A DNA stretch of 64,000 nt, taken from contig NZ_CP040872.1 of NCBI RefSeq assembly GCF_006337065.1, positions 2,418,001-2,482,000 on the forward strand, in the 5' to 3' direction. Source of the DNA: Agromyces laixinhei. GTDB taxonomy: Bacteria; Actinomycetota; Actinomycetes; Actinomycetales; Microbacteriaceae. The notes beneath the pieces were generated by a model, which was not told the origin of the DNA, did not search any database, and saw only the letters and a program-made list of their open reading frames with translations. The position numbers and the translations under genes are program-made. Below, piece after piece: positions 12,707 to 23,353 of the stretch (positions are counted from its first letter, which is position 1; each line of letters starts with the position of its first letter).

Positions 12707-13495
12707 CTAGTGCTCGAGGATCTTCGAGAGGAAGTCCTTCGCGCGGTCGGTCTCGGGGTGATCGAAGAACACGGCGGGAGTCGCTTCTTCGACGATCTTG
12801 CCGTCGGCCATGAAGAGCACACGGTCGGCGGCCTTGCGGGCGAAGCCCATCTCGTGCGTCACGACGATCATCGTCATGCCGTCTTTGGCCAGACCGATCA
12901 TGACGTCGAGCACCTCGTTGATCATCTCGGGGTCGAGCGCACTCGTCGGCTCATCGAGCAGGATGAGCTTCGGGTTCATCGCGAGCGAGCGCGCGATCGC
13001 GACGCGCTGCTGCTGGCCGCCCGAGAGCTGCGCGGGCATCTTCTTCGCCTGGTTGGCGACGCCGACGCGCTCGAGGAGTTCCATCGCCTTGGCATCGGCG
13101 TCTTTGCGCGACATCTTCTTGACGCGGATCGGTGCGAGCGTCACGTTCTCGAGCACGGTCTTGTGGGCGAAGAGGTTGAACGACTGGAAGACCATGCCGA
13201 CGTCAGCGCGAAGCTTGGCGAGCGCCGCGCCCTCTGCGGGCAGCTCTTGACCGTCGATCGCGATCGAGCCCGAGTCGATCGTCTCGAGCCGGTTGATCGC
13301 CCGGCAGAGGGTCGACTTGCCCGAGCCGCTGGGGCCGATGACGACGACCACCTCGCCGCGGTTCACGACCGTGTTGATGTCGTTGAGCACATGCAGCTCA
13401 CCGAAGTGCTTCTCGACGTGATCGATGACCACGAGCGGCTCACCGCGACGCACCGAGATGTTCGACGTCGGCGGGGCAGGCTGCGTTGGCTCCAT
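12707..13495 (-). CDS. gluA: Amino-acid ABC transporter ATP-binding protein (GluA-like)
   Basis: ATPase of the transporter. 262 residues with Walker [10 protein letters not shown], the Q loop, signature [16 protein letters not shown] and Walker [15 protein letters not shown]. The ATG is preceded by TAGCGT seven bases away and by TTGTCG a further 18 bases upstream, so the transcript is probably leaderless. It is the first gene of gluABCD. Confidence 0.95.
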   Translation of the reverse strand: MEPTQPAPPTSNISVRRGEPLVVIDHVEKHFGELHVLNDINTVVNRGEVVVVIGPSGSGKSTLCRAINRLETIDSGSIAIDGQELPAEGAALAKLRADVGMVFQSFNLFAHKTVLENVTLAPIRVKKMSRKDADAKAMELLERVGVANQAKKMPAQLSGGQQQRVAIARSLAMNPKLILLDEPTSALDPEMINEVLDVMIGLAKDGMTMIVVTHEMGFARKAADRVLFMADGKIVEEATPAVFFDHPETDRAKDFLSKILEH

Positions 13496-13502
13496 ATTCC
13501 CA

Positions 13503-13532
13503 ACGCTAGGGCCAGCGAGGCCCGAGCGACAA
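13503..13532 (-). promoter_or_regulatory. gluA promoter, leaderless type
   Basis: TTGTCG (13527-13532) and TAGCGT (13503-13508) are spaced by 18 bases; the -10 ends 7 bases before the gluA ATG. Confidence 0.65.
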
Positions 13533-13551
13533 CACGCGACGCGGAGGTTAT

Positions 13552-14364
13552 CTAACCGTGATGCGAGCTGCGCTGGGCGAAGGCGCTTTCATACAGGCAG
13601 ACGGATGCCGCGGTCGCGAGATTCATCGACTCGGCGTGCCCGTAGATCGGCACCCTGACCACCCGATGGGCGAGCGCGAGCTGCTCTTCGGGCAGGCCCC
13701 GCGCCTCGTTGCCGAACACCCAGGCCGTCGGCCCCGCGAGCACGCCGTCATTGCGGGCGACGAGCAGGTCGTCGCCTTTCACATCGGCGGCGAGCACGGT
13801 GAGGCCCGCTGCACGCACCCGCACGAGCACGTCTTCGAGCTCGGCCCCCATGGCGACCGGCAAGTGGAAGATCGAGCCCGTCGACGAGCGCACGACCTTC
13901 GGGTTGTAGAGATCGACCGTACGGCCGGTGAAGATGACAGCGTCGGCGCCGGCGGCATCGGCGGCCCGCACGATGGTGCCGGCGTTGCCGGGATCGCGCA
14001 CCTCTTCGAGGATGGCGACGAGCTTCGGCTTCGACGCGAAGACGTCTTTGACCGCCGTCGGGAACTGGCGGCAGATGGCGACGAATCCCTGCGGCGTGAC
14101 GGTGTCGGCCATCGAGTCGAGCACCTCTTCGGTCACGTACTCGATGTCGACGTCGGCCGACGCCGCGGCTTCGGCGATCTCGCCGTGGCGTTCGAGCGCG
14201 CTCGGCGTCGCGAACAGTTCGACCACGAGCTCCGGGCGGAAGGTGAGCGCCTCGGCGACCGCCTGCGGACCCTCGAGCAGGAACAGCCCGCTCTCGACGC
14301 GGGCCGCCTTGCGGGCGAGCTTCGCCACAGCGCGAACGCGCGGCGAACGGGGATTCTCGAGCAT
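13552..14364 (-). CDS. SpoU/TrmH-family RNA 2'-O-methyltransferase
   Basis: SPOUT-fold methyltransferase acting on rRNA or tRNA. 270 residues: an N-terminal L30e-like RNA-binding part with [14 protein letters not shown], then the knotted catalytic part with [39 protein letters not shown] and the closing [26 protein letters not shown] motif 3. It follows the infC-rpmI-rplT operon beyond a strong terminator and has its own leaderless-type promoter. The target nucleotide cannot be told from sequence; the common tsnR label would be a guess. Confidence 0.9.
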   Translation of the reverse strand: MLENPRSPRVRAVAKLARKAARVESGLFLLEGPQAVAEALTFRPELVVELFATPSALERHGEIAEAAASADVDIEYVTEEVLDSMADTVTPQGFVAICRQFPTAVKDVFASKPKLVAILEEVRDPGNAGTIVRAADAAGADAVIFTGRTVDLYNPKVVRSSTGSIFHLPVAMGAELEDVLVRVRAAGLTVLAADVKGDDLLVARNDGVLAGPTAWVFGNEARGLPEEQLALAHRVVRVPIYGHAESMNLATAASVCLYESAFAQRSSHHG

Positions 14365-14370
14365 GCTTCG

Positions 14371-14376
14371 ATTCTA
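14371..14376 (-). promoter_or_regulatory. -10 hexamer of the SpoU methyltransferase gene
   Basis: TAGAAT ends 6 bases before the ATG, predicting a leaderless mRNA that starts just after the rplT terminator. Confidence 0.6.
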
Positions 14377-14388
14377 TTGCCGGGATGC

Positions 14389-14440
14389 CGAACGGCCCGG
14401 CACGCCCCGCGTGTTCACGCAGTGGGTGCCGGGCCGTTCG
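14389..14440 (-). terminator. Terminator of infC-rpmI-rplT
   Basis: A 15-bp perfect stem (arms 14389-14403 and 14426-14440, starting CGAACGGCCCGGCAC) with a 22-base loop lies 15 bases after the rplT stop. It has no T tract, as is usual in high-GC actinobacteria. Confidence 0.85.
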
Positions 14441-14455
14441 AGCAAGAATTCGCGC

Positions 14456-14842
14456 TTATGCAGCGTTCTTCGGTGCCGAGGTGTCGGCGGGGAGTGCCTT
14501 CTTGGCCGACTCGACGATCGCGGCGAACGTCGCGGGTTCGTTGACCGCGAGGTCGGCGAGGATGCGACGGTCGACCTCGATGCCGGCGAGGCCGAGGCCC
14601 TGGATCAGACGGTTGTACGTGAGGCCGTTCGCACGCGACGCGGCGTTGATGCGCTGGATCCAGAGACGACGGAAGTCGCCCTTCTTCTGGCGGCGGTCGC
14701 GGTACGCGTAGACGAGGGAGTGGGTGACCTGCTCCTTCGCCTTGCGGTAGAGACGCGAACGCTGACCGCGGTAACCCTCGGCGCGCTCGAGGATGACCCG
14801 GCGCTTCTTGTGGGCGTTGACCGCCCGCTTCACTCTTGCCAT
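14456..14842 (-). CDS. rplT: 50S ribosomal protein L20
   Basis: Early-assembly 23S rRNA-binding protein. 128 residues with the standard N-terminus [15 protein letters not shown] and the conserved [11 protein letters not shown] and [12 protein letters not shown] segments; the C-terminal tail is Ala-rich. Third gene of infC-rpmI-rplT, followed by a strong hairpin terminator. In several bacteria L20 or IF3 represses this operon, but I could not identify the RNA target here. Confidence 0.98.
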   Translation of the reverse strand: MARVKRAVNAHKKRRVILERAEGYRGQRSRLYRKAKEQVTHSLVYAYRDRRQKKGDFRRLWIQRINAASRANGLTYNRLIQGLGLAGIEVDRRILADLAVNEPATFAAIVESAKKALPADTSAPKNAA

Positions 14843-14873
14843 GACTCTGTTTCTTCCTTATGGGTCTCGCGGC

Positions 14874-15068
14874 TCAGCGGCCGAGAAGCTTCTTGATGAC
14901 CTTGGCGTCGGGGGCCGACACGACCTTGTCCTGGTTCAGACGGGCCTTGCGCTTCGAGGACTTGACCTCGAGGTTGTGGCGCATACCGGCCTGCTGCTTC
15001 TTGACCTTGCCGCTGCCGGTGATCTTGAAGCGCTTCTTGGACCCGGAGTGGGTCTTCTGCTTCGGCAT
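14874..15068 (-). CDS. rpmI: 50S ribosomal protein L35
   Basis: Small basic ribosomal protein of 64 residues, beginning [16 protein letters not shown] start it at the ATG at 15068; longer in-frame readings extend into the infC-rpmI spacer and are not supported. It lies between infC and rplT in the conserved order. Confidence 0.98.
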   Translation of the reverse strand: MPKQKTHSGSKKRFKITGSGKVKKQQAGMRHNLEVKSSKRKARLNQDKVVSAPDAKVIKKLLGR

Positions 15069-15123
15069 CTCGTATTTCTCCTTGGTTCTGCCGTCACGCG
15101 GGTGACGGACGGGGATGTTGGCT

Positions 15124-15744
<621 letters not shown>

Positions 15745-16007
15745 GCGTGTTCTCCTCTACTCAAGCTGTTTCGCTCGGCCGGGAAGCGATTGCCGCCCGA
15801 CGACGAAAGGAGAGATCCACGCATCCGCGCACGGAATCCCACCGTGCAACTCATGCGGCACCCTGTCTACTCCCGAGTCTTGCGACGCGGAAGCGGAGTG
15901 CAATCGACCCGGTAACCTTGATGAAGCGGTATGCGCGGGTGGGAGAATCTCCACTTTCGTACCGGGGTGAAGCCCCGGAGCCCGAAGTAGTCTAACAGAG
16001 GAAGTCC
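15745..16007. other. Divergent infC / DUF1844 intergenic region
   Basis: A 263-base gap that must hold the infC leader (minus) and the DUF1844 promoter (plus). TTGATG near 15918 and GAGAAT further on are loosely promoter-like for the plus strand. I see no clear terminator or known leader RNA. Confidence 0.5.
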
Positions 16008-16358
16008 GTGAACAGTAGTTCAGACGAGACCACGGTCGAGGGCGCCACCCGCGACATCGCCGAGGTTCCCGCAGTCGAGATCATCACGACCGCAGCAGTG
16101 CACCTCATGAGCGCCGCCGCCGTGAAGGTCGGGCTCGCAGAAGACCCCGAGGAGCAGATCGACCTCGACGAGGCGCGCAAGCTCATCAACGCCCTCGCCG
16201 GGCTCATCACGGCCGGCGCGCCCGAGATCAGCGACATGCACGCGCGAAGCCTGCGCGACGGACTCCGTTCGCTGCAGCTCGCATTCCGTGAGGCATCCGT
16301 GGTTCCCGACCCGATCGGCAAGGGGCCCGGCGAGAAGTGGACCGGTCCGGTCAACTGA
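16008..16358 (+). CDS. DUF1844 domain protein
   Basis: Small protein of 116 residues of unknown function, widespread in Actinobacteria beside infC. It starts at GTG after GAGGAAG. The conserved helix-rich segment runs from VEIITTAAVHLMSAAAVKVGL through DEARKLINALAGLI and the rest is hydrophilic. It is convergent with nei2 and divergent from infC. No enzyme motif is visible. Confidence 0.9.
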   Translation: MNSSSDETTVEGATRDIAEVPAVEIITTAAVHLMSAAAVKVGLAEDPEEQIDLDEARKLINALAGLITAGAPEISDMHARSLRDGLRSLQLAFREASVVPDPIGKGPGEKWTGPVN

Positions 16359-16370
16359 ACCGGCCGCGCG

Positions 16371-17147
16371 TCAACGCTGGCAGTTCGGGCACCACCACGA
16401 CTCGCGCAGCTCGATCTCGGTGCGCCCGAGCCTGCCGTGTTCGATGAGCGCGCCGCAGCGGCGGCACGCCTCACCGGCTCGGCCGTGGACCCAGAGCCGG
16501 CGGCCTCGACGCGTGTCGCCGGTCGTCGTGCGCACCGCACGATCGCGATTGGCACGGATGACGCGCACAGCGAGCGCCACGACGGGATCGAGTTCGACCT
16601 GCCCGACCGGCCGGGTCGGCAGGATGCCGCGGAGGAAGCACACCTCGTTGACGTAGACGTTGCCGAGCCCCGCGAGGTTGCGCTGCTCGGCGAGGGCGAC
16701 CGCGATGGGCGTCTCGGGCACGCTCGCGAGTCGGCGCACCGCCTCCGCGGCGTCCCAGTCGGCCCCGAGCAGGTCGGGGCCGAGGTATAGGAGACGCTCG
16801 GCCTCCTCGGCCGCGCCGAACAGCTCGAGGGTGCCGAGGTCGAAGCCGACGGCCGAGGCCTCCGGTACCTCGACGATCGCGCGCGCCTGCCAGGCCGGTC
16901 GCCGCCACGGTTCACCGGGGCGGAACACCCGCCACTCCCCCTCCATCTTCAGATGCGAGTGCACGACGATGTCGCCGATGCGCAACAGCACGTGTTTGCC
17001 GCGACTGCCGACGGAATGCACCGGCAGGCCCGCCAGATCGACCTCGGCGAGCGCGGGCACCCGGAAGTCGGTGCGCGTTATCGTGTGGCCGGCGAGGGCC
17101 GCCTCGAGCACGCGTGCGGCTTGAAAGACGGTGTCACCCTCGGGCAT
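16371..17147 (-). CDS. nei: Endonuclease VIII-like DNA glycosylase (Nei2)
   Basis: Removes oxidised bases and nicks abasic sites. 258 residues; after Met removal the catalytic Pro2-Glu3 (MPEGDTVFQAA) is intact. The helix-two-turn-helix NLAGLGNVYVNEVCF is present, and a C-terminal zinc finger is formed by CRRCG and CPNCQR. The start overlaps the lhr stop by 14 bases, so it is coupled to Lhr. The same lhr-nei pair occurs in Mycobacterium, consistent with a joint repair role. Confidence 0.93.
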   Translation of the reverse strand: MPEGDTVFQAARVLEAALAGHTITRTDFRVPALAEVDLAGLPVHSVGSRGKHVLLRIGDIVVHSHLKMEGEWRVFRPGEPWRRPAWQARAIVEVPEASAVGFDLGTLELFGAAEEAERLLYLGPDLLGADWDAAEAVRRLASVPETPIAVALAEQRNLAGLGNVYVNEVCFLRGILPTRPVGQVELDPVVALAVRVIRANRDRAVRTTTGDTRRGRRLWVHGRAGEACRRCGALIEHGRLGRTEIELRESWWCPNCQR

Positions 17148-20100
17148 CGAAGCGAAGCCCCCTCGGCGTCTCGCGGAACCCGGCCGCGCGGAGCGGCCGG
17201 TCGAGCACCGAGCCGAAGACTCCGCCGCCGTTCACCGTCTCGACTCGGAGCCGTTCGGTGCGGCCTCGGATGAGCGCTGCGGCGAGCGCAGCGGTCGCCG
17301 CCACGAGCGCCGCCTCGTCTTCGGTGAAGACGAGGGTCGTGCGCCCGCCGCGTTCGAGGTAGAGCACGGCCTCGCCGTCGACGATCGCGACGAAGGCGCC
17401 GGCCTTGCGGCCCGGTCGATGCGCGCTCTCACCGGGAAGCTCGGGCCAGTCGAGGGCGGCGCCGAACGGATTGGCCGGATCGGTTGCCGCGAGCGCGACG
17501 GCCTCGCCCTTCGGCGCAGCGCGGAGACGGTCGACGGCCGCGCCCGTCGCGAACTGGGCCCCGCCCTGACCGTCGATGAAGTACCCGCGCCGCACGCGGC
17601 CTGAATCCTCGAAGCCCGAGAGCGTGCGATAGGCGAGCGCGAAGCCGCCGACGTGCGCCTCGGCCATGACGGACCCACGGGTCACGATGCCGTAGCGCTC
17701 GAGGAGTGCTTCGCCGAGCGCGTGGGCCCGCGGTGTTGCCGCCGAGCTGGCGAGCGGCAGCACCGACCATCGGCCGGCAGCCCTCGGGGGATTGGCTCGG
17801 GCCGTGGCTGTGCGCCCGGCCTGCACAGTCGCCGCGAGCGAGCGTCGCGAGAGCGAACCCGCCCGCAGCCGGGCCCGCGGGGTCGGCGCCGTGGTCTTGT
17901 GGGCTCCCCCGCCGGTCAACAGGCCGCGCACCGGTGCGAAGGTGTCATTGGTGACGAGCCCCGCCCAGGCGAGGCGCCAGAGCGCATCGGCTAACGCACG
18001 GTCGCCGTCGGCATCGAGCCCAGCGGCACCGACCGCCTCGGACAACTGCCGGAAGAAGTAGCCTCCCCCGCCGCCGAGCACCGCGATGAGCTCGGATTCG
18101 AGCGGATCGAGCGGTGCTGCAGCAGGCGGCGGCAGTGTGAGCTCGGCCGTCTCGGCGAGGTGCAGGCTGATCCAGCCGTCGTCGGCGCCGAGCGACCCCG
18201 TGCCCGCCCAGAGCACCTCCCCGGCCGCCGTCAGCTCATCGAGCATTCCGGGCCGGTAGTCGGCGACCCTGGCAGGCAGTACGTACGCCTCCCATGCCGA
18301 GGCGGGGATGCGCGCACCCTCGAGTTGCTCGACCACCGCCGCGACGCCATCGACGCCGCCGAGCCCGCCGCCGACCTGCTGCCAACCCGGCAGGAAACGG
18401 GCGAACTCCCGCGGCTCGACAGATTCGACCTCATTGCGGAGTGCCGCGAGCGAACGGCGCCGGATGCGCCGCAGCACCCCGCTGTCGCACCATTCCATGC
18501 CGGAACCGTGCGGGAGGAACTCCCCCTCGACCACACGGCGCTCTGCGCCGAGCCGTGCAAGAGCAGCGGATGCCACGACGTGCCCGATGCCGAAGCGCGC
18601 CGCCACGGTCTGGGCGGTGAACGGCCCGTGGGTGCGTGCGAAGCGGGCCACGAGATCGCCGAGCGGGTCGCGCACCGCCTCGCCGAACGCCTCGGGGAGC
18701 CCCGGCGGGATCGGCACGCCGAGCGCATCGCGCAGCCTGCTCACGTCTTCGACGGCGACGAACCACGATTCACCCGCGAATCGCACCGGAGCCGCGCGGC
18801 GCGCGGCGACGAGCTCGGCCAGGGCCGCAGCGGCATCCGTCTCGTCGTCGACCCGCGCCGCGAGCTCGGCGGCCGTGAGCGGCCCGAGGTCGCTCAGCAG
18901 ATCGGCGACCCCCTCGCCACCGCGCGCGACACGGTCGGGATGGAGACGCTGGAGCATGCGCTCGACCTCGTCGACCACGTCGGGGTCGAGAAGCTCGCGC
19001 AGCTCGACGGTGCCGAGCAGCTCGGCGAGGAGCGCGGGGTCGAGCGAGAGTGCGGCAGCACGCCGCTCGGCGAGCGGCGCATCGCCCTCGTACATGAACG
19101 CGCCCACGTACCCGAAGAGCAGGCTCGAGGCGAACGGACTCGGCGACTCGGTCGTGACGTCGACGAATCGCAGCTCGCGGCGGTCGATGCGTTCAGCGAG
19201 CCGGGTCAGGGCCGGCAGGTCGTAGACGTCTTGCAGGCACTCGCGCACGGCCTCGAGCACCATCGGGAACTCGGGGAAGTCGCGGGCGACCTCGAGCAGT
19301 TGCGAGGCCCGCTGGCGCTGCTGCCAGAGGGGCGACCGCTTGCCGGGGTTCGAACGCGGCAGGATGAGCGCCCGCGCGGCGCACTCGCGGAATCGGGCGG
19401 CGAAGAGCGCCGAACCGCCGACATTGGTCGTGACCAGCTCGGTGAGTTCGGCCGGTTCGAACGCGAACAGTTCGGCCCCCGGCGGGTCATCGCCGGTGTC
19501 GGGCATGCGCAGCACGATGCCGTCGTCGCTCGCGACGGCGTTCGAGTCGACGCCGCTCTGTTCGCGCACCCGCGCCCCGATGGCGAGGGCCCACGGTGCG
19601 TGCACGCGCATGCCGTAGGGCGAGTGCAGCACGATGCGCCAGTCGCCGAGCTCGTCGCGGAAGCGCTCGACCACGAGGTTGGTCGCGTCGGGAACCACCC
19701 GGGTGGCGGCGCGCTGGTCTTCGATGAACTTCACGAGATTCGTCGCGGCGCGCTCGTCGAGCCCGGCAGCGCGGCTGCGAGCGAGGGCGTCGGATGCCGG
19801 TGCGCCCGAGAGTTCGGCGATGAAGCCGCCGATCGCCGCCCCGAGCTCGGCCGGGCGGCCGATGCCGTCGCCTCTCCAGAACGGGAGCCGCCCGGGCTCC
19901 CCGAACGCCGGAGCGACGAGCACGCGATCGTGCGTGATCTCTTGGATGCGCCAGCTCGTGGCGCCGAGCGCGAACACGTCGCCGACGCGGGACTCGTAGA
20001 CCATCTCCTCATCGAGTTCGCCGACACGGCGACCCGGCCCGGCCTCTCCGACCATGAACACGCCGAACAGGCCCCGGTCGGGGATCGTGCCGCCGCTCGT

Positions 20101-21750
20101 GACCGCGAGGCGCTGCGCCCCGCGGCGGCCGGAGATCGTGCCGGCGTCGCGGTCCCAGACGATGCGTGCGCGCAACTCGCCGAAGCGATCGGATGGGTAG
20201 CGCCCCGCGAGCAGGTCGAGCGTCGCGTCGAAGGCCGACCGGGGCAGCGCGGCATAGGGCGCGGCGCGGCGCACGAGCTCGAACCACGCCTCGACGTCCC
20301 ACTCGTCGAGTGCTGTCGCCGCGATGGTCTGCTGCGCGAGCACGTCGAGCGGGTTCGCGGGGATGCGGAGCTCTTCGATCGCCCCGCCGATCATGCGTTC
20401 GGCGACGACCGCGGAATGCAGCACATCGGCGCGGTGCTTCGGGAAGATCAGGCCCTTCGACACCTCGCCGACCTGGTGCCCGGCCCGGCCGAGCCGCTGC
20501 AGGCCGCTCGCGACCGATGGCGGAGACTCCACCTGCATGACGAGGTCGACGGCGCCCATGTCGATACCGAGTTCGAGGCTCGAGGTCGCGACGACGCAGC
20601 GCAGCCGACCCGACTTGAGGTCGTCTTCGACGAGGGCCCGCTCTTCTTTGCTCACCGAACCGTGATGCGATCGGGCGATCACGGGCGCCGCTCCGCCCGT
20701 GACGCCCGAAGCACCGACCGCCTCGGCGGGCGATCGCCGCGCTGCCGCAGGCACGCTGGACGCCTCGACGGCCACCTCGGCCGAGGCCGTCACCGGCACC
20801 TCGACCGACGCCACCGGCGCCGCGATCGGCCCCGCAGCGCGCTCGGCCCACAACTCGTTGAGCCGTGCGGTCAACCGCTCGGCCAGGCGCCGGGAGTTCG
20901 CGAAGACGATCGTCGAGCGATGCGCGAGCACCTCGTCGAGGATCGCCTCTTCGACGTGCGGCCACACCGTGCCCGCCCCGGTCTCTCCGGCGAGGTCGGA
21001 GAGGTCGTCGACCGGCACGGTGACCCGCAGGTCGAACCGCTTGCCCGACGGCGGCGCCACGATCGTGACCGCCCGCGTGCCCCCGAGGAATCGCGCCACC
21101 TCTTCGTGCGGCCGCACGGTCGCCGACAACCCGATGCGCTGCACGGGCTCGGCGGTCAGCTCGTCGAGCCGTTCGAGCGAGAGCGCGAGATGCGAACCCC
21201 GCTTCGTTCCCGCGAGCGCGTGGATCTCATCGACGATGACCGTCTGCACCCCGCGAAGCGTCTCACGGGCCGCCGAGGTGAGCATGAGGAAGAACGACTC
21301 GGGCGTCGTGATGAGGATCTCGGGCGGATGCGCCACGAGCCGGCGCCGCTCGGCCGGCAGCGTGTCACCGGAACGCACCCCCACCGAGACCTCGGGCACC
21401 GTGGTGCCATGGGCCGCAGCGGTTCGGGCGATGCCCACGAGCGGCGCCCTGAGGTTGCGTTCGACGTCGACGCCGAGCGCCTTCAACGGTGAGAGGTAGA
21501 TGACGCGGGTGCCGGTCGAGGCCGCCTCGGCCCTCTCGCGGTGCAGCCGGTCGATCGCCCAGAGGAACGCGGCGAGGGTCTTGCCAGAGCCCGTCGGCGC
21601 CACGACGAGCGAGTGGTCGCCCCGCGAGATCGCCTGCCACGCGCCGTTCTGCACGGTCGTGGGGGCGCTGAACGACTCGGTGAACCACGCCCGCGTCGCC
21701 GGCGAGAACGCGGCGAGCGCCTCAGGCGGGTCTCCGTTCACCTCGGGCAT
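17134..21750 (-). CDS. lhr: Lhr-type large DEAD/H-box helicase
   Basis: ATP-dependent 3'-5' DNA translocase/helicase with a role in DNA damage repair in mycobacteria. About 1538 residues, the expected size for full-length Lhr: N-terminal RecA-like pair with Walker A PTGSGKT (52-58) and DEIH box (VDEIHAL), motif VI-like GRAGHQ, winged helix and Lhr-specific beta-barrel region, then a long Lhr C-terminal extension with repeated winged-helix segments. I chose the ATG at 21750; a TTG four codons earlier lacks a ribosome-binding site. A Val/Ala-rich low-complexity insertion sits near residues 290-330. Overlaps nei2. Confidence 0.94.
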   Translation of the reverse strand: MPEVNGDPPEALAAFSPATRAWFTESFSAPTTVQNGAWQAISRGDHSLVVAPTGSGKTLAAFLWAIDRLHRERAEAASTGTRVIYLSPLKALGVDVERNLRAPLVGIARTAAAHGTTVPEVSVGVRSGDTLPAERRRLVAHPPEILITTPESFFLMLTSAARETLRGVQTVIVDEIHALAGTKRGSHLALSLERLDELTAEPVQRIGLSATVRPHEEVARFLGGTRAVTIVAPPSGKRFDLRVTVPVDDLSDLAGETGAGTVWPHVEEAILDEVLAHRSTIVFANSRRLAERLTARLNELWAERAAGPIAAPVASVEVPVTASAEVAVEASSVPAAARRSPAEAVGASGVTGGAAPVIARSHHGSVSKEERALVEDDLKSGRLRCVVATSSLELGIDMGAVDLVMQVESPPSVASGLQRLGRAGHQVGEVSKGLIFPKHRADVLHSAVVAERMIGGAIEELRIPANPLDVLAQQTIAATALDEWDVEAWFELVRRAAPYAALPRSAFDATLDLLAGRYPSDRFGELRARIVWDRDAGTISGRRGAQRLAVTSGGTIPDRGLFGVFMVGEAGPGRRVGELDEEMVYESRVGDVFALGATSWRIQEITHDRVLVAPAFGEPGRLPFWRGDGIGRPAELGAAIGGFIAELSGAPASDALARSRAAGLDERAATNLVKFIEDQRAATRVVPDATNLVVERFRDELGDWRIVLHSPYGMRVHAPWALAIGARVREQSGVDSNAVASDDGIVLRMPDTGDDPPGAELFAFEPAELTELVTTNVGGSALFAARFRECAARALILPRSNPGKRSPLWQQRQRASQLLEVARDFPEFPMVLEAVRECLQDVYDLPALTRLAERIDRRELRFVDVTTESPSPFASSLLFGYVGAFMYEGDAPLAERRAAALSLDPALLAELLGTVELRELLDPDVVDEVERMLQRLHPDRVARGGEGVADLLSDLGPLTAAELAARVDDETDAAAALAELVAARRAAPVRFAGESWFVAVEDVSRLRDALGVPIPPGLPEAFGEAVRDPLGDLVARFARTHGPFTAQTVAARFGIGHVVASAALARLGAERRVVEGEFLPHGSGMEWCDSGVLRRIRRRSLAALRNEVESVEPREFARFLPGWQQVGGGLGGVDGVAAVVEQLEGARIPASAWEAYVLPARVADYRPGMLDELTAAGEVLWAGTGSLGADDGWISLHLAETAELTLPPPAAAPLDPLESELIAVLGGGGGYFFRQLSEAVGAAGLDADGDRALADALWRLAWAGLVTNDTFAPVRGLLTGGGAHKTTAPTPRARLRAGSLSRRSLAATVQAGRTATARANPPRAAGRWSVLPLASSAATPRAHALGEALLERYGIVTRGSVMAEAHVGGFALAYRTLSGFEDSGRVRRGYFIDGQGGAQFATGAAVDRLRAAPKGEAVALAATDPANPFGAALDWPELPGESAHRPGRKAGAFVAIVDGEAVLYLERGGRTTLVFTEDEAALVAATAALAAALIRGRTERLRVETVNGGGVFGSVLDRPLRAAGFRETPRGLRFDARG

Positions 21751-21810
21751 GCCTCCATTCAAGCGGATGCCACCGACGATGGCTCTTCCCCGCCGACGTC
21801 TCGAGACCCG

Positions 21811-23256
21811 CTACCCGATCGGCGGCGCCTCGGCCTCGAGCCCGACGAGCGCACGGGCGACGGCGTCGACCGTGCGGCGCACCTCTGCGGCATCCGTGCG
21901 CCAATTGCTCACCGAGAAGCGCACCACCGTGCGGCCATGCCATCGCGAGGTCATGGCGAGCACCTCGCCGTCGTTCCAGAGTCGCTCGCTGAGCGCGGCG
22001 GTCGCCTCGTCGGTGTCGAGGGCGATGCACACCTGGGTGAAGACGACCTCGTTCAGCACCTCGACGCCTGGCAGCGCCCCGACGCCGTCGGCGATGCCCC
22101 GCGCGGCTTCGGCGAGGCCGTCCACGAGTTCGGCGACGCCGTCACGGCCGAGGGAGCGGAGCACCGCCCAGGTCGGAACGCCGCGGGCGCGTCGCGACAG
22201 CTCGGGCGCCTTCTCCTGCGGATCGGAACCGACGGCGGTGGATTGCAGGTAGCTCGCGTGCATGCCGAGCGCGTGCCGCATCGCGGCGGGGTCGCGCACG
22301 ATCGCGATGCCGCAGTCGTAGGGCACGTTCAGGGTCTTGTGGGCGTCGGTCGACCAGGAATCGGCGGCCTCGAAGCCCGACGTCAGGTGTCGGAGCCTCG
22401 GCGACGCCGCCGCCCAGAGACCGAACGCACCGTCGACGTGCACCCATGCGCCCGCCGCGTGGGCGACCGTGATCGCGGCAGCGAAGTCGTCGAACCCGCC
22501 CGAGTGGATGTTGCCGGCCTGCAGCGCGACGATCGCCGGGCGATCCTCTTCCGCGAGCACCGCGGCCAGGGCCTCGACGCCGATGCACCCCTGCTCATCG
22601 GCCGGCACCGTGACCGGCGCCCCCAGGCCGAGGTACCGGGCCGCGAGGTCCATCGTGCCGTGGCGCTCCTCGCCGGCGATGTACCGCACTGCCGGGCCGC
22701 CCGCGAGCCCATCAGCTTCGACGTCCCACCCGGCTCGGCGAAGCACGTCGCCGCGCGCTGCCGCCATGCAGGAGAACTGCGCCATCGTGGCGCCGGTCGT
22801 GAATCCGACATCGCACTGCGCCGGCAGGCCGAAGAGATCGAGCAACCACTCGCCGGCGAGCTCTTCGACGGCGACCGCTCCCGGTGTGATCGCCCGGAGC
22901 CCGGTGTTCTGGTCCCACGCGGAGACGAGCCAGTCGGCGCCGAGCGCGACGGGCTGCGTGCCGCCGATCACCCAGCCGTAGAAGCGCGGCGAACCGATCG
23001 CGATGAGCCCGGGCTCGACGCCCTCGGCGAGTCGTGCGATGACCTCGAGATCGGGTTCCCCCACCTGCGGGAGTTCTCGCCCGAGGCGGTCCTTGATGTC
23101 GTCGGCGCTCGCATGCGGCGGAATCGCTCGTTCGCGCACTCCCGAGAGCCACCCCAGCGCGTGACCGGCCGCTGCTGCGACGACCTCGTCGTACGAGGCA
23201 TCCGCTGCTGGAACGCTTTCGCCGATGCCACCGGTCGTCGTGTTCGCATCATGCAT
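21811..23256 (-). CDS. PLP-dependent group II decarboxylase
   Basis: Amino-acid decarboxylase of the aromatic/glutamate/aspartate decarboxylase superfamily, 481 residues. The cofactor lysine is in STDAHKTLNVPYDCG and the ring-stacking aspartate in AWVHVDGAFG; the TTGATMAQFSC segment is also typical of this fold. Start at the ATG at 23256. The substrate cannot be set: the family includes tyrosine/tryptophan, DOPA, glutamate and aspartate enzymes, and the neighbours lhr and sseB do not help. It is transcribed towards lhr after a 60-base gap. Confidence 0.85.
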   Translation of the reverse strand: MHDANTTTGGIGESVPAADASYDEVVAAAAGHALGWLSGVRERAIPPHASADDIKDRLGRELPQVGEPDLEVIARLAEGVEPGLIAIGSPRFYGWVIGGTQPVALGADWLVSAWDQNTGLRAITPGAVAVEELAGEWLLDLFGLPAQCDVGFTTGATMAQFSCMAAARGDVLRRAGWDVEADGLAGGPAVRYIAGEERHGTMDLAARYLGLGAPVTVPADEQGCIGVEALAAVLAEEDRPAIVALQAGNIHSGGFDDFAAAITVAHAAGAWVHVDGAFGLWAAASPRLRHLTSGFEAADSWSTDAHKTLNVPYDCGIAIVRDPAAMRHALGMHASYLQSTAVGSDPQEKAPELSRRARGVPTWAVLRSLGRDGVAELVDGLAEAARGIADGVGALPGVEVLNEVVFTQVCIALDTDEATAALSERLWNDGEVLAMTSRWHGRTVVRFSVSNWRTDAAEVRRTVDAVARALVGLEAEAPPIG

Positions 23257-23353
23257 GGCACACCCGGATTCCGTGCGCCGAGCGCACACCCCGATTGTGC
23301 GCCGCATCGGTGGCCCGGTCAACGGGGTCGCCGCACGCGGCGGGCGGCAGGCC

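Noticed and set aside
18160..21492. Very long plus-strand open frame opposite lhr
   Set aside because: It is the antisense shadow of lhr in GC-rich codon usage; the peptide is Arg/Gly-rich with no domain, while lhr has all helicase motifs.
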